Source: Nocardia caishijiensis NBRC 108228
GTDB lineage: Bacteria; Actinomycetota; Actinomycetes; Mycobacteriales; Mycobacteriaceae
Assembly (NCBI RefSeq): GCF_001612825.1
Contig: NZ_BDBE01000008.1
Span: forward strand, 1 to 60,344
Direction: 5' to 3'
DNA: 60,344 nucleotides
Shown here in pieces: positions 51,540 through 60,344 of the stretch. Positions within the stretch are counted from its first letter, which is position 1; every line of letters starts with the position of its first letter. The translations under genes were made by a program, and so were the position numbers. The notes under the pieces are model-generated. The model saw only the letters and a program-made list of their open reading frames with translations, did no database searches and was not told where the DNA came from.

Positions 51540-54500
51540 TTAGGGAGCGGCGTCGAAGCGGACGTCGGCGATGGCGGTCTGGAATTGACCGCCCGAATTC
51601 GCGAGCCCGGTGATCCAGACGAGCACGAAGCGAGCAGCCTGATCGGTCTGCACCGGGACCTCGGTGACCCCGTCACCCAGGCGTGCGGTGCCGATCAGCT
51701 GCGTCTGGTCGAGCGTCGGCGTCTCGGTGGGCGAGGTGCGGATCTCGACGGTGCTGCCCTCGGCGGGCGAGGTGATCGAGACATTGGTGAGCTTGGCCGG
51801 GGCGGGCAGCGTGGCCAGCAGTCCCACGCCCTTCTTGAGGGCGGGGAACTGCTGGAAGTACTGGTCGGTGCGCCACACCGTCTCGGGATTCTGGTCGAGC
51901 ACCGCGCTCGCCGTCGCGGCACCGTCGGGGGTGCCCTCCGGGGAGAACACCCGCGCCCCGGTGACGGCCACCGGCACACTCGACGGCTGCGCGGGCACAT
52001 CGGCCGTCGGCGCGGCCGCCGCGCTCGGCGGCGCCACACTCGACGTGAGCCCGATGTTGACCTGCTGATCGAGCGGCTTGTCCGACGCGCCGGGCGCGAA
52101 GATACTCACCATCCACCAGATCAAGATGCCGACAACCAGCGCGGCGAGCACGCCGAGGCCGACCATGATCCACATCATCCGCTTGGAGCGTTCCCGCTCG
52201 GCCGCGAGCAGTTCCGGGTCGGCCAGCGAGTCGGGTCCGGCCGCGACCGCCCGCTGTCCCAGCCGCAGCACCGGGATGAAGTCGGTCTTCTGGTCGACGA
52301 CCGAGGCCTGCTCGAGCACGTGCTGCACGGTGGCGGCGGTGCGCACACCCTTGTTCGATTCCAGCGACCGCACGGCGACGGCCGAGATCTCGAACGGCAC
52401 CTCGGGCCGGATCTGCCTGGGTTCAACCGGCGTCCCGTCGGGCCCGAAGTCGGCCAGGCGCAGCCCACCGATCGTCGCGGCCGTTCCGGTGACGCCGCCG
52501 ACGCGAATCGGCCAGCGCGCGGTGATGAGCGCGTACAGCATGGCGCCGAGACCGCGCACGTCGGACTGGGCGTCGGAATCGCCGAGCGTGCCGGGGAAGG
52601 CGAGCACGGCGTCGCCGGAGGCGCTGATGCGGATCCGGTCGGGGTGGTCGATCGAGAGTGAGCCGCCGCCGCGATGGGCCAGTTCGGCCGCCGAGGCGAG
52701 CACTCGGATGGCCCGGGCCGCGCCGATCGGCGACGGCACGGTCTCGGCCATCTCGCGCAGCGACCGGCCGGGGGTCCACTCCGCGACGACGATGCCGCCG
52801 GAACTACCGCGTACCACGTCCAGGACCCTTGCCAAACCGGGCGAGTTGATCCGGCCCAGCCGCAGCGTGCGCGACAGAATCGCCTGCGGGCCGTCGTGAC
52901 CCGCGTTCTCGCCCGACTTCTGGTCGGCGTCGACGAAGGTCAGCGCGACCTCGCGGTCGAGTTTGATGTCGAGGGCCTGCCAGAACTTCAGCCCGCGCGC
53001 GCCGCCGTGGCTCGCGAGCAGGCGATAGCGGCCACCGGCGACCGACGCGCCGGGGATCAGTTTCGGTCCGCGTTGCGGGCGTGCCACGTCCTGCGGCGGG
53101 ACGGGGATCGGCAACATGCCGGTGTCGTGGGTCGGATCGTGCGGCGGCGCGGTCGCACGACGGTCCTCGGCCTTCTCGTCCGAAGGCCCGTCCGCCTGCG
53201 GATCGGTGCTGTCGTCGGGCGCGTCGGTGTGTTCGGGCCCCGCCGTGTCTGCCCCGTCGGGCCGGACATCGGTGGACCTTCCTCCTGCGGCGCGCGCCGC
53301 AGAATCAGCGGCTGGGACGCCGCCCACCGCGTCATCGCTCACCCTCGGTCCTCCTTCGGCCTGATCTCCCGTATCGGTCTGCCGAACAGCGTACGGGAAC
53401 TGTGCTTGACCGGTGATGTCAACAGCACCGGGCCGGATCACCGGCAACACCATGGTCTGGGTGTCCATCGACTGCCCGTACGCCGGGAAGGCGTAGGTGT
53501 CGGGCCTGCGCAACACGGTGGTCGCGTAGATGTCCTCGGCCGAGGCGTCCTCGTCGAGGTCGAGTTCCGGCGCGGGCGGGGTGATGCCGAGCTTGCGCGA
53601 GATGGCGACGGTGATCGCCACCACCTCGGGGATGCCGACCAGGCGCATCAGGCCGAAGGCCACCGTGAACAGCACGATCGCGTCGACGGCGACCCGAAGC
53701 AGCGAGGCGAGGCCGCCGGAGACGTTCGCCAGCCCGGTCACGGTGTCGACGATGAGCATCACCGCGCCACCCGCGATGGAGGCGAGGACCACCCGGGTGA
53801 TGGTGCGCCCGACATTGGACATGCGCAGATCGCCGAGACTGCGGTGCAGCAACACCCCGCCGATCACCGCGCCGACGGTGAAGCTGATCCCGGTGGCGAC
53901 GCCGAGGATGATGACGACATCGTCGCTGTCGCGCGCGAGTACCGGTGCCAGCGCCGAGCAGGCGATCTTGACGGCGGTGATGCCGAGGATGATCCAGGTC
54001 GGCGTCCACGCCTGTTCGCGGGCGTAGAAGACGCGCAGGTGGATCAGCACCAGCGAATACGGGATCAGCGTGAAGGCCGACCAGCTCACCGCGCTGCCGA
54101 GGCGGGCGGCGTCGCCGGAGAACCGGGCGTAGCCGTAGAGGGCCTCACCGATCGCCGGACCGGCCAGGGTCATGAAGGCGACGATGGGGATCAGCGCGAT
54201 CATGGTGAGCCGGGTGGCGGCGGAGAGATCGTCGACCACGGCGGGCGTGTCGTCGGCGGCGGCGTTGCGGCTGAGCCTCGGCATGATCGCGGTGAGCAGC
54301 GTGACGCCGATGACGCCGTAGGGCAGCTGCAGCAGCGCCCAGGCGTTGGCGAAGATCGCCGGGCCCGCTTCGTCGGCCGCGGAGGCGATGTTGTTCGCCA
54401 CCACCAGGCCGACCTGGCTGATCAGCACGTACAGGATGATCGCCGCGCCCATCTTGCCGAACTGCTTGAGGCGCGCGTCGATGCCCCACAGCGGGCGCAG

Positions 54501-57158
54501 GTTGATGCCGTGCCTGCGGATGGCGGGCAGCAGGCTCAGCGCCTGCGTCGCCACACCCGCGGTGATGCCGAGTCCGAGGACCAGCAGTTTCGGGTCGCTC
54601 ATCCGCACCGGGTCGAGGGTGATCTCGCCGGGCGTGAGCGCGTACACCGCCAGCACCACCAGCGCGACGATGTTGTTCATGACCGGCGCCCACGCACCCG
54701 GTTTGAATGCCTGCCTGGTGTTGAGAATGGCCGTGAACAGGGCCGACATGCCGTAGAACAGGATCGCCGGTGCGAGCAGGTAGGTGAGCGCGGTGGTCAG
54801 CGAGGTGTCGACCTTGCCGTCGGAATCGACGAGCACATGGCTGGCCAGGATCGGCGTCGCGGCCAGCGTCAGCACCGTGGCCACGAACAGCACGGTGAAG
54901 GCGGCGGTCACCAATCTTCGGATGAACGCTGCGCCGTTGTCGTCGTCTTCCTGTTCGGCGCGCACCAGGGTCGGCACGACGATGGCCGTGAGCACCGCGC
55001 CGAGCACGAGTTCGGCCACCATGTTCGGAATCAGGTTCGCCGAGATGAACGCACTGGCGATGGCCGGACCGAGCACGGTGAGCAGCAGCAGCTGCTTGGC
55101 GAATCCGGTGATCCGGCTGACGAGCGTCGCCACGGCGATCGACCCGGAATCCTTGAGCAGTTTCGCGTTGGCCGACTGCGGATTCGTGTCACGCGGCACC
55201 GGCTTCTCGGTGCGAACCCGCTCCGGACGCGCGATCACCTGCGTCTGCTCGGCGGCCCGCACCGCGTCACCCCCGGGCCGACTCGATGCCGCGGGCATCC
55301 CGGGGAAGTTGTCGCGAGGCCCCGGCCGCCCGGCTCCACGCGGCGGCCCGGCCTGCGGGCGCCGCCCAGGATCCACCTCAGGACGCACCTGCCGAGGAAT
55401 CGCACCGGACGCCCCGGCGGCCCGCTGCTGCGGAAACTCTCCCGACCCTGGCCCTTGCCGTCGAGGACCGACCGGCCGCTGCGCAAGCCCCTGCTGCGCA
55501 TCATCGCCCGTTCGACGGCCGTGCCGTTGTCCGGCGGCGCCGGGATGACCATCGCCGCCAGGCTGGCCACCTGCGCCAAGCCGTCCGCCGCGAAGCTGAC
55601 CGTCGACGCCAGGCCGACCACTGAAGCCAAGTTGTCCGTCGCCGCCGGTCCGACCGTCGCCAGGCTGACTGAGGCCAGGCTGGCCGCCGCCGGACTGACG
55701 GGGGTCAACTTGACCGGCGCTGGGCTGGCCGCCGCCCGACTGACCGGGGTCGAACTGACTGGCGCTGGGCTGGCCGCCGCCGGGCCGATTGGGGTCGAAC
55801 TGACTGGCGCTGGGCTGGCCGCCGCCGAGTCGGCCGATCCCAGGCTGACCATCGCGACTCAGTTGCTCGCCCGCACCGGGGTGCTCGACGCCACCGCGAC
55901 CACCCCTGATCGAAGGTCCGGCCGGGTTCCCCGCGCCTCGCTGCTGACCAGGCCGATCGCCCGGCTCGACACCCGAGGGACCGGGCCGCTGACCCGGCGC
56001 AGGCGGGAACTCGCCCCGCTGACCACCGGGCGGCGAGCCGAATCCGCCCGGCCGCCCTTCGGGTCCCTGTGGTCGGGATTCACCGGGGCGGCCGGGTTCG
56101 GGGCGCCGCGGCGCCCCGGCGCCGGGCACTCGGGGATCACCCGGCGGTGGTTGCGACGACTCGCCGTAGGGAGCGGCCGATCGCGGATCCGGGGGTGCGG
56201 ATCGCTGCGAACCGGGACCACCCGGTCGCGGCTGGCGGGGGAACTCCCCCGAACGCCCGTCCGCCGGATAGGGCTGAGCAGGCAGTGGAACACCCGGTCG
56301 CGGCTGCTGAGGCAACTCCCCGGAACGCCCGTCCGCTTGGTAGGGCTGTGGGCCGCCCGGTCGTTGCTGCCGAGGCAATTCACCGGAGCGCCCGTCCGCT
56401 GGATACGGCTGGGGTCGTTGCGGACCAGGGCCGCCCGGTCGCTGCTGGATCGGAAATTCGCCGGACGGGGCGGGTCGACGGTTGCTGTCGCCGGTACGTC
56501 CCGGTGCGCGCATCGCATCGCCCGCCGTGGCGCCGTTCGGGTAGCCCGGTCGCGACGGGTCCGCGGGCCCCGGGCGGCGATTCGACTCGACGGGCGGTAC
56601 GTGCGGCTGGCGCGGAGCACCCGGTGTCCCGGCGTAGTTCGACTCGTCGGGACGAGGTGCGCCGGGGCGATGACGCGGCTCGTCATCACGCGGATAAGGC
56701 GCGGGTTCGCCTGGTGCTGGACCGAAGTGCGATTCACCGAGCCGTGACGCTGGTGGGTAAGGCGGCTCACCGATACGACCGGGCTCACCGATACGACCGG
56801 GCTCACCGGAACGACCGGGCTCCGTCGGGCGAGCGGGCTGGACCCGCGGGATTTCACCAGAGCCGCCGGGATCCGGTCGTCCACCGACGGCGCCGACATC
56901 GTGTTCGGTGCGCGGTGGCGGGACGGGCCGCGCACCCTGCTGCGGGCGCCACCCGGGCTCGGCGGAGTGCGTCCCACCCGGGTCGAGGGGGCCGAGGCGC
57001 GGCGGTACCGGGCGAGCGGGCGGATTCTGCGGCATCGGCTCGTCGGTGTCGCGGTCGCTCATCCCACGCTCCCACGGCGCGGCGGGTGACCAGCGGTGGG
57101 TCGGCTCGTCGCGTTCGTCGTGGTTGTGCCGATGAGCGGAATCATCGTCGCCCATCAT
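51540..57158 (-). CDS. murJ: MurJ (MviN) lipid II flippase fused to a pseudokinase, with a giant disordered N-terminus
   Basis: 1872 residues. Residues 1-655 are Pro/Gly/Gln/Arg low complexity with repeats such as QPYPADGRSGE and GGGQPSASQFDP. A 14-helix MurJ core follows (about 660-1190), then a cytoplasmic pseudokinase (about 1362-1560; VALTFVDA lacks the ATP Lys, no HRD Asp), a TM helix (about 1660-1690) and an extracytoplasmic discoidin-like domain (about 1720-1872). In mycobacteria PknB phosphorylates the pseudokinase, which then recruits FhaA. The start is ATG 57158 or ATG 57155, with AGGAGG just upstream. The mycobacterial protein is about 1184 residues. Confidence 0.95.
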   Translation of the reverse strand: MMGDDDSAHRHNHDERDEPTHRWSPAAPWERGMSDRDTDEPMPQNPPARPVPPRLGPLDPGGTHSAEPGWRPQQGARPVPPPRTEHDVGAVGGRPDPGGSGEIPRVQPARPTEPGRSGEPGRIGEPGRIGEPPYPPASRLGESHFGPAPGEPAPYPRDDEPRHRPGAPRPDESNYAGTPGAPRQPHVPPVESNRRPGPADPSRPGYPNGATAGDAMRAPGRTGDSNRRPAPSGEFPIQQRPGGPGPQRPQPYPADGRSGELPRQQRPGGPQPYQADGRSGELPQQPRPGVPLPAQPYPADGRSGEFPRQPRPGGPGSQRSAPPDPRSAAPYGESSQPPPGDPRVPGAGAPRRPEPGRPGESRPQGPEGRPGGFGSPPGGQRGEFPPAPGQRPGPSGVEPGDRPGQQRGAGNPAGPSIRGGRGGVEHPGAGEQLSRDGQPGIGRLGGGQPSASQFDPNRPGGGQPSASQFDPGQSGGGQPSAGQVDPRQSGGGQPGLSQPGDGRTGGDGQLGFSGRPGVDGQLRGGRLGAGGQPGGDGHPGAAGQRHGRRTGDDAQQGLAQRPVGPRRQGPGSGEFPQQRAAGASGAIPRQVRPEVDPGRRPQAGPPRGAGRPGPRDNFPGMPAASSRPGGDAVRAAEQTQVIARPERVRTEKPVPRDTNPQSANAKLLKDSGSIAVATLVSRITGFAKQLLLLTVLGPAIASAFISANLIPNMVAELVLGAVLTAIVVPTLVRAEQEDDDNGAAFIRRLVTAAFTVLFVATVLTLAATPILASHVLVDSDGKVDTSLTTALTYLLAPAILFYGMSALFTAILNTRQAFKPGAWAPVMNNIVALVVLAVYALTPGEITLDPVRMSDPKLLVLGLGITAGVATQALSLLPAIRRHGINLRPLWGIDARLKQFGKMGAAIILYVLISQVGLVVANNIASAADEAGPAIFANAWALLQLPYGVIGVTLLTAIMPRLSRNAAADDTPAVVDDLSAATRLTMIALIPIVAFMTLAGPAIGEALYGYARFSGDAARLGSAVSWSAFTLIPYSLVLIHLRVFYAREQAWTPTWIILGITAVKIACSALAPVLARDSDDVVIILGVATGISFTVGAVIGGVLLHRSLGDLRMSNVGRTITRVVLASIAGGAVMLIVDTVTGLANVSGGLASLLRVAVDAIVLFTVAFGLMRLVGIPEVVAITVAISRKLGITPPAPELDLDEDASAEDIYATTVLRRPDTYAFPAYGQSMDTQTMVLPVIRPGAVDITGQAQFPYAVRQTDTGDQAEGGPRVSDDAVGGVPAADSAARAAGGRSTDVRPDGADTAGPEHTDAPDDSTDPQADGPSDEKAEDRRATAPPHDPTHDTGMLPIPVPPQDVARPQRGPKLIPGASVAGGRYRLLASHGGARGLKFWQALDIKLDREVALTFVDADQKSGENAGHDGPQAILSRTLRLGRINSPGLARVLDVVRGSSGGIVVAEWTPGRSLREMAETVPSPIGAARAIRVLASAAELAHRGGGSLSIDHPDRIRISASGDAVLAFPGTLGDSDAQSDVRGLGAMLYALITARWPIRVGGVTGTAATIGGLRLADFGPDGTPVEPRQIRPEVPFEISAVAVRSLESNKGVRTAATVQHVLEQASVVDQKTDFIPVLRLGQRAVAAGPDSLADPELLAAERERSKRMMWIMVGLGVLAALVVGILIWWMVSIFAPGASDKPLDQQVNIGLTSSVAPPSAAAAPTADVPAQPSSVPVAVTGARVFSPEGTPDGAATASAVLDQNPETVWRTDQYFQQFPALKKGVGLLATLPAPAKLTNVSITSPAEGSTVEIRTSPTETPTLDQTQLIGTARLGDGVTEVPVQTDQAARFVLVWITGLANSGGQFQTAIADVRFDAAP

Positions 57159-57241
57159 GCCTCCTGTACCCGGCGCAACCCGCGAATCCCGCCTCGTTCT
57201 TGCCTGTCATGGTCCCCCGCGCGCCGGTCAGGCGTGGGTGT

Positions 57242-59689
57242 TCACTGCCGACGCAGTCGTTGCCGGGCGCGTCGCAGCCGTCCGGCCCGTTCCACCGTTT
57301 CGGGGGCGAAGCCCTCGTCGGCGGGGTCGGGTCGGCCGCGGAAGCGCCGCCACAGTCGGCGCCCGGCCAACAGCAACAGCAGTATCGCGGCACATGCCGT
57401 AATTATGGCCAAGGCCTGACCGTAGGCGTTCGAACGTACCGAGACCGAGGTCGGCTCCCCTAGCGTGATCCCGTCGGGGGTGGTAAGGGCGATGGGAATG
57501 ACCAGCTTGCGGCTGTCGCTCACCTCGGTCGGTATCTGAAACGACCGGGTTCCGTTCGGCGGAAGGAGCTGTTCGCCGATATCGGTGATGTTCGTCTCGG
57601 CCGGTGCGGAGATACGGAAGTTCACCCGGATGGCCACCGGCAGATCGTTGCGGGCGACCAGCAGCAACGGGCTCTGTTCGGACGCGAGCGTGTACACCCC
57701 GCCGGGCGGCAGCACCGACACCGACGCGAAGATCGTGTCGATCTCGCGAGTCGCCTGATCGACACGCCGATCCGCGTGCAGGTCTGCCAGAGTGTCGTCC
57801 TCGCCGCGCCGGTCCGACAGACTCAGCGCCCGCAGCAGGTCCTCGCGCGCGGGGGTGAGGAAGGCCAGCGGGGTCAGCTCGGCTTCGGGCAGTTCGACGA
57901 GCGCCCGCATCATCTCGGTGATCCGCGCACCCTGCGCCCGCACGGGCTCCACCAGATGTTCCGGTGCCGCGTCCTGGGCGGCCGACGGCAGGTACTCGAG
58001 GGTGAACGGGCGCGGATCCGGCTCCTGCGCGACGAGCTCGGCGAACGGCCTCGGGTGCGCGAGCTGGTTGCGGCTGAGCAGCTCCACCTGTTTGAGCAGC
58101 GCCACGCCCTCCTCCCGGCTGGCGCCCCACTGCTGCGGCGGCACGAGCAGTTGCGAGCGCGGCCGGTCCGGCGCCGGGTTCAGCGCGGTCCAGGCCATCG
58201 CGCCGAGCGCGTCCTGCAACCGGGCCGCCCGCGAGTCGTTGGTGACGTCGAAACGCACCTTCGCCGGGGTGAACGAGGGCGTCGGCGGATTGGAACCGAC
58301 GGCGGCCAGCGCGGTCGCCGACCAGATGTCGAAGGTCGTCACCCGCAGCGCCGGGTCGGTGTTCGGCGCCGCGTCGACGTGCACGTCCGGCACCCGCACC
58401 ACATCCGGCGCGGCCTGTTCCCCACCGACGACCGTGCCGGGCACGAACGTCGACGGCGTCGAGGTGAGCGCGGTCTCCGGATCCGGCACCGACCCCTCCC
58501 CCGACACCGCCGACCCGGCGAGCACCGCCGTGCCGAACCCGTGCGCGCGCAGCAACTGACCGGCGGCGTGATCGATGCTGCCGGAATCGGGCAGGCTCAC
58601 CCCGCGCAGCGACCGGGTGCCCAGGATCGCGTCGACCACATCGGCGGGCGCGTGCAACGCCCGCGCCGACAGCCCCGGATCGTTCACCGCCGCCAGCGCG
58701 GTCACGTCGACCTGCGCGTACGGCAACGCCACTGTGCACATCGACGCGGCCAGCGCGCGCAACCGATCGAGCCAGGCCTGCGCGTTCGCGGCACCGGTCC
58801 CCTCGCGGGTGGCGCCTTCCGGGTCCGACGGACTCGCCAGCACCCGGTAGCCGCGCGTCATCGTCTGCGCGGTCGACACGAGGTCGGGATCGATGGCGAT
58901 GCACACCGATCCGGCGACCGTGTTGTCCTTGCCCGGTGCGGGCGCGACCGCTTCCAGCGCCGCGACCAGCTGTTCGAGCCGCCCACCTTTGCCGAGCGAG
59001 GCGGCGAGTTCGTCGTCGAGCAGCTCCACCTGCCCGTTCACCGACCCCGGCTTCCCCGCGACCATCCGCGGCCGGTCGGCCAGCGGCCAGAGCACCGTCG
59101 TCGCCACCGGCGTGGCCTCCGGCGGCGCGGCGACCGGGGCAGGGTCGCCGTCGGCGGGCGGCAAGCCAAGCACCGGCAGCAGGAAGCGGGCGTCGTCGAG
59201 CCGGGCCTGCGTTCCGTAGGCCGGTTCACCGTTGACATTGAGCAGCAGCGGATACACGCCGGGATCGGTGATGCCGAGCGACGCGCCCGCACCGCCGCGC
59301 AACGCGATCCGCACCGAGAACTGTTTGCGCTGGCCAGGACTCAGTTGCGGCGTCACATCCTCGAACGGGCCGGTGACGTCGTAGTTCACCTGATCGAGCC
59401 GCAGCGAACTGCGCAACCCGCTCGGCGCGAGCACGGGGGCGGCGCGCTGAATGCGCACGCTCACATCGTCGACCACCCGGTCGCCGATATTGGTGACCGT
59501 CCCTGACACCGTGAGTACCGGGTCGCTGCTCGTGGTCACCGTCCCCGGCGCCACCGCGTCGAGGGTGAGTTTGAGGAACTTCGGCGCCGACGTGTCGTCC
59601 GATTGTGCCTGCGCCACCACGGGCAGCAGCGCCACCGAACCCAGGATGGTCAGGACCGCCGTGATCAGCCGGAACAGTCCACCCGTCAT
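57242..59689 (-). CDS. DUF6049 secreted/membrane protein
   Basis: 815 residues. An N-terminal signal peptide (about 1-29; [17 protein letters not shown]) precedes a large extracytoplasmic part with beta-sandwich stretches ([21 protein letters not shown]). A C-terminal TM helix (about 770-790) and a short basic tail follow. Its place between the nudix gene and murJ equals Rv3909. Function unknown; the context suggests the envelope. The ATG start overlaps the nudix stop (ATGA). Confidence 0.88.
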   Translation of the reverse strand: MTGGLFRLITAVLTILGSVALLPVVAQAQSDDTSAPKFLKLTLDAVAPGTVTTSSDPVLTVSGTVTNIGDRVVDDVSVRIQRAAPVLAPSGLRSSLRLDQVNYDVTGPFEDVTPQLSPGQRKQFSVRIALRGGAGASLGITDPGVYPLLLNVNGEPAYGTQARLDDARFLLPVLGLPPADGDPAPVAAPPEATPVATTVLWPLADRPRMVAGKPGSVNGQVELLDDELAASLGKGGRLEQLVAALEAVAPAPGKDNTVAGSVCIAIDPDLVSTAQTMTRGYRVLASPSDPEGATREGTGAANAQAWLDRLRALAASMCTVALPYAQVDVTALAAVNDPGLSARALHAPADVVDAILGTRSLRGVSLPDSGSIDHAAGQLLRAHGFGTAVLAGSAVSGEGSVPDPETALTSTPSTFVPGTVVGGEQAAPDVVRVPDVHVDAAPNTDPALRVTTFDIWSATALAAVGSNPPTPSFTPAKVRFDVTNDSRAARLQDALGAMAWTALNPAPDRPRSQLLVPPQQWGASREEGVALLKQVELLSRNQLAHPRPFAELVAQEPDPRPFTLEYLPSAAQDAAPEHLVEPVRAQGARITEMMRALVELPEAELTPLAFLTPAREDLLRALSLSDRRGEDDTLADLHADRRVDQATREIDTIFASVSVLPPGGVYTLASEQSPLLLVARNDLPVAIRVNFRISAPAETNITDIGEQLLPPNGTRSFQIPTEVSDSRKLVIPIALTTPDGITLGEPTSVSVRSNAYGQALAIITACAAILLLLLAGRRLWRRFRGRPDPADEGFAPETVERAGRLRRARQRLRRQ

Positions 59690-60225
59690 CGCTTGCCGGT
59701 CTCCATCCGGTCGATCATCCGATTCGCCACCTCGGCCAGGCGCCGCTCGTCGGCATAGGCCAAGCGGGAATCCAACTCGCTCAACGGAACCCACGCAACC
59801 TGGGTGACTTCCACGTCGGCGTCGGACAGCTCACCGCCGAGACACCGCAGCAGATAATGGTGCACGGTCTTGTGTACCCGTCTGCCCTCGGTGACGAACC
59901 AGTAATCGATATTGCCCAGCTCGGCGACCACCTCGCCGATGATGCCGGTTTCCTCGGCGACCTCACGCATCGCGGTCTGCTCGGAGGTCTCGCCCTCTTC
60001 GATGTGGCCCTTGGGCAGCGACCACAGCAACCGGCCCCGCCGATCGGTCCGTCCGATCAGCGCGGCGCACCGCAGCTCTCTCGGCCCGTCCAATCCGTCG
60101 ACGACGAGGCCGCCCGCCGACGTTTCGCGCACCGTGCGCATACGCGGCTTACCGCCGTTACCCGCCCCGCCGCGCCGCCGCGGCTGGCGGCGTCGACTGT
60201 TCGCGCGATCGGCCGGAGGAGACAC
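59686..60225 (-). CDS. nudix hydrolase (MutT4-like)
   Basis: 179 residues. The nudix box is complete: [23 protein letters not shown] (about 73-95), with the metal-binding REVAEE. A basic Arg-rich N-terminus (1-28) precedes the fold. Nudix enzymes hydrolyse nucleoside diphosphates linked to other groups. The position matches mycobacterial mutT4 (Rv3908). The start could also be ATG at residue 29. It is translationally coupled to the DUF6049 gene. Confidence 0.88.
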   Translation of the reverse strand: MSPPADRANSRRRQPRRRGGAGNGGKPRMRTVRETSAGGLVVDGLDGPRELRCAALIGRTDRRGRLLWSLPKGHIEEGETSEQTAMREVAEETGIIGEVVAELGNIDYWFVTEGRRVHKTVHHYLLRCLGGELSDADVEVTQVAWVPLSELDSRLAYADERRLAEVANRMIDRMETGKR

Positions 60226-60344
60226 CCAGCCAGCTTAGCTGTGTGGGTTGGGCGCGGGGGTGCGCGAGTTGGTGGTCGGGCCGCGGTGGGTGGCGTGCCC
60301 GGCACTTTGTGGATTGCGCCCACAGAGGTACTGGCTGTGTTTTT
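60226..60344. other. window end, non-coding
   Basis: No gene is seen. In mycobacteria pcnA lies divergently beyond the nudix gene; it would be outside this window. The last 14 bases are nearly the inverted copy of the first 14. Confidence 0.6.

Noticed and set aside
52674..56747. 1357-codon open frame on the plus strand opposite murJ
   Set aside because: Its translation is Arg/Gly/Ala-rich noise, lacks domains, and mirrors the repeats of the minus-strand murJ gene, as expected in high-GC DNA.

Overview
The window is the replication-origin region of a high-GC actinobacterium of the order Mycobacteriales, most likely Nocardia or a close relative. Gene content and order match the mycobacterial origin neighbourhood almost gene for gene, as an inverted copy. 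Typical signs are the FhaA/FhaB-PstP-RodA-PbpA-PknA-PknB cluster, CrgA, a MurJ-pseudokinase fusion, CwlM, SigM with its anti-sigma factor, a DLW-39 peptide, and frequent GTG starts. The genus is inferred from gene content only.

Layout. 1-7.2 kb: a membrane/AAA+ locus (multi-TM membrane protein, DUF4129/DUF4350 composite, MoxR ATPase, DUF58, RDD, SpoIIM-like). It is interrupted by an IS200/IS605-type element carrying one tnpB gene. 7.2-8.7 kb: a sparse stretch, a methyltransferase and tRNA-Leu. 8.9-18.7 kb: the cell-wall and Ser/Thr-kinase operon fhaA-fhaB-pstP-rodA-pbpA-pknA-pknB. 18.8-26.5 kb: a CBS protein, a split RibD-like deaminase/reductase pair, pabA/trpG, crgA, a PH-like membrane protein, ppiA, a drug-type ABC exporter and an acyl-CoA dehydrogenase-like gene. 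26.5-26.9 kb: tRNA-Ala, a DLW-39 peptide and tRNA-Ile. 27-39 kb: the minus-strand replication block dnaA-oriC-dnaN-recF-dciA-gyrB-gyrA-DUF3566. 39.6-46.6 kb: the plus-strand block rpmH-rnpA-yidD-yidC-jag-rsmG-parA-parB-GNAT. 46.7-60.2 kb: the minus-strand block nudix-DUF6049-murJ-sigM-anti-sigma-trxB-trxA-cwlM.

How it works together. Replication initiation (DnaA, oriC), the sliding clamp, helicase loading, gyrase and ParABS segregation surround one origin. Five parS-like 16-mers are visible, four beside or within rsmG/parA and one about 20 kb away beside ppiA. The oriC has a recognisable unwinding module: two adjoining DnaA boxes, a short GC spacer, a DnaA-trio run and an AT-rich stretch. It also has three copies of a 17-mer that joins a CTCGAG-centred palindrome to a DnaA half-box. 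The cell-envelope genes form one regulatory network in related species: PknB signals to MurJ (with FhaA) and to CwlM, a catalytically dead amidase.

Main oddities: the composite gene next to moxR, whose stop codon comes from the right tip of the inserted IS; a TnpB with an apparent in-frame loss between RuvC-I and RuvC-II; very long low-complexity segments in DnaA, FhaA and MurJ; a threefold 53-bp tandem repeat behind the anti-sigma gene; and a perfect dyad over the rpmH promoter. I found no CRISPR array, prophage or obvious novel defence system. The window ends look like contig ends and share a short inverted sequence.
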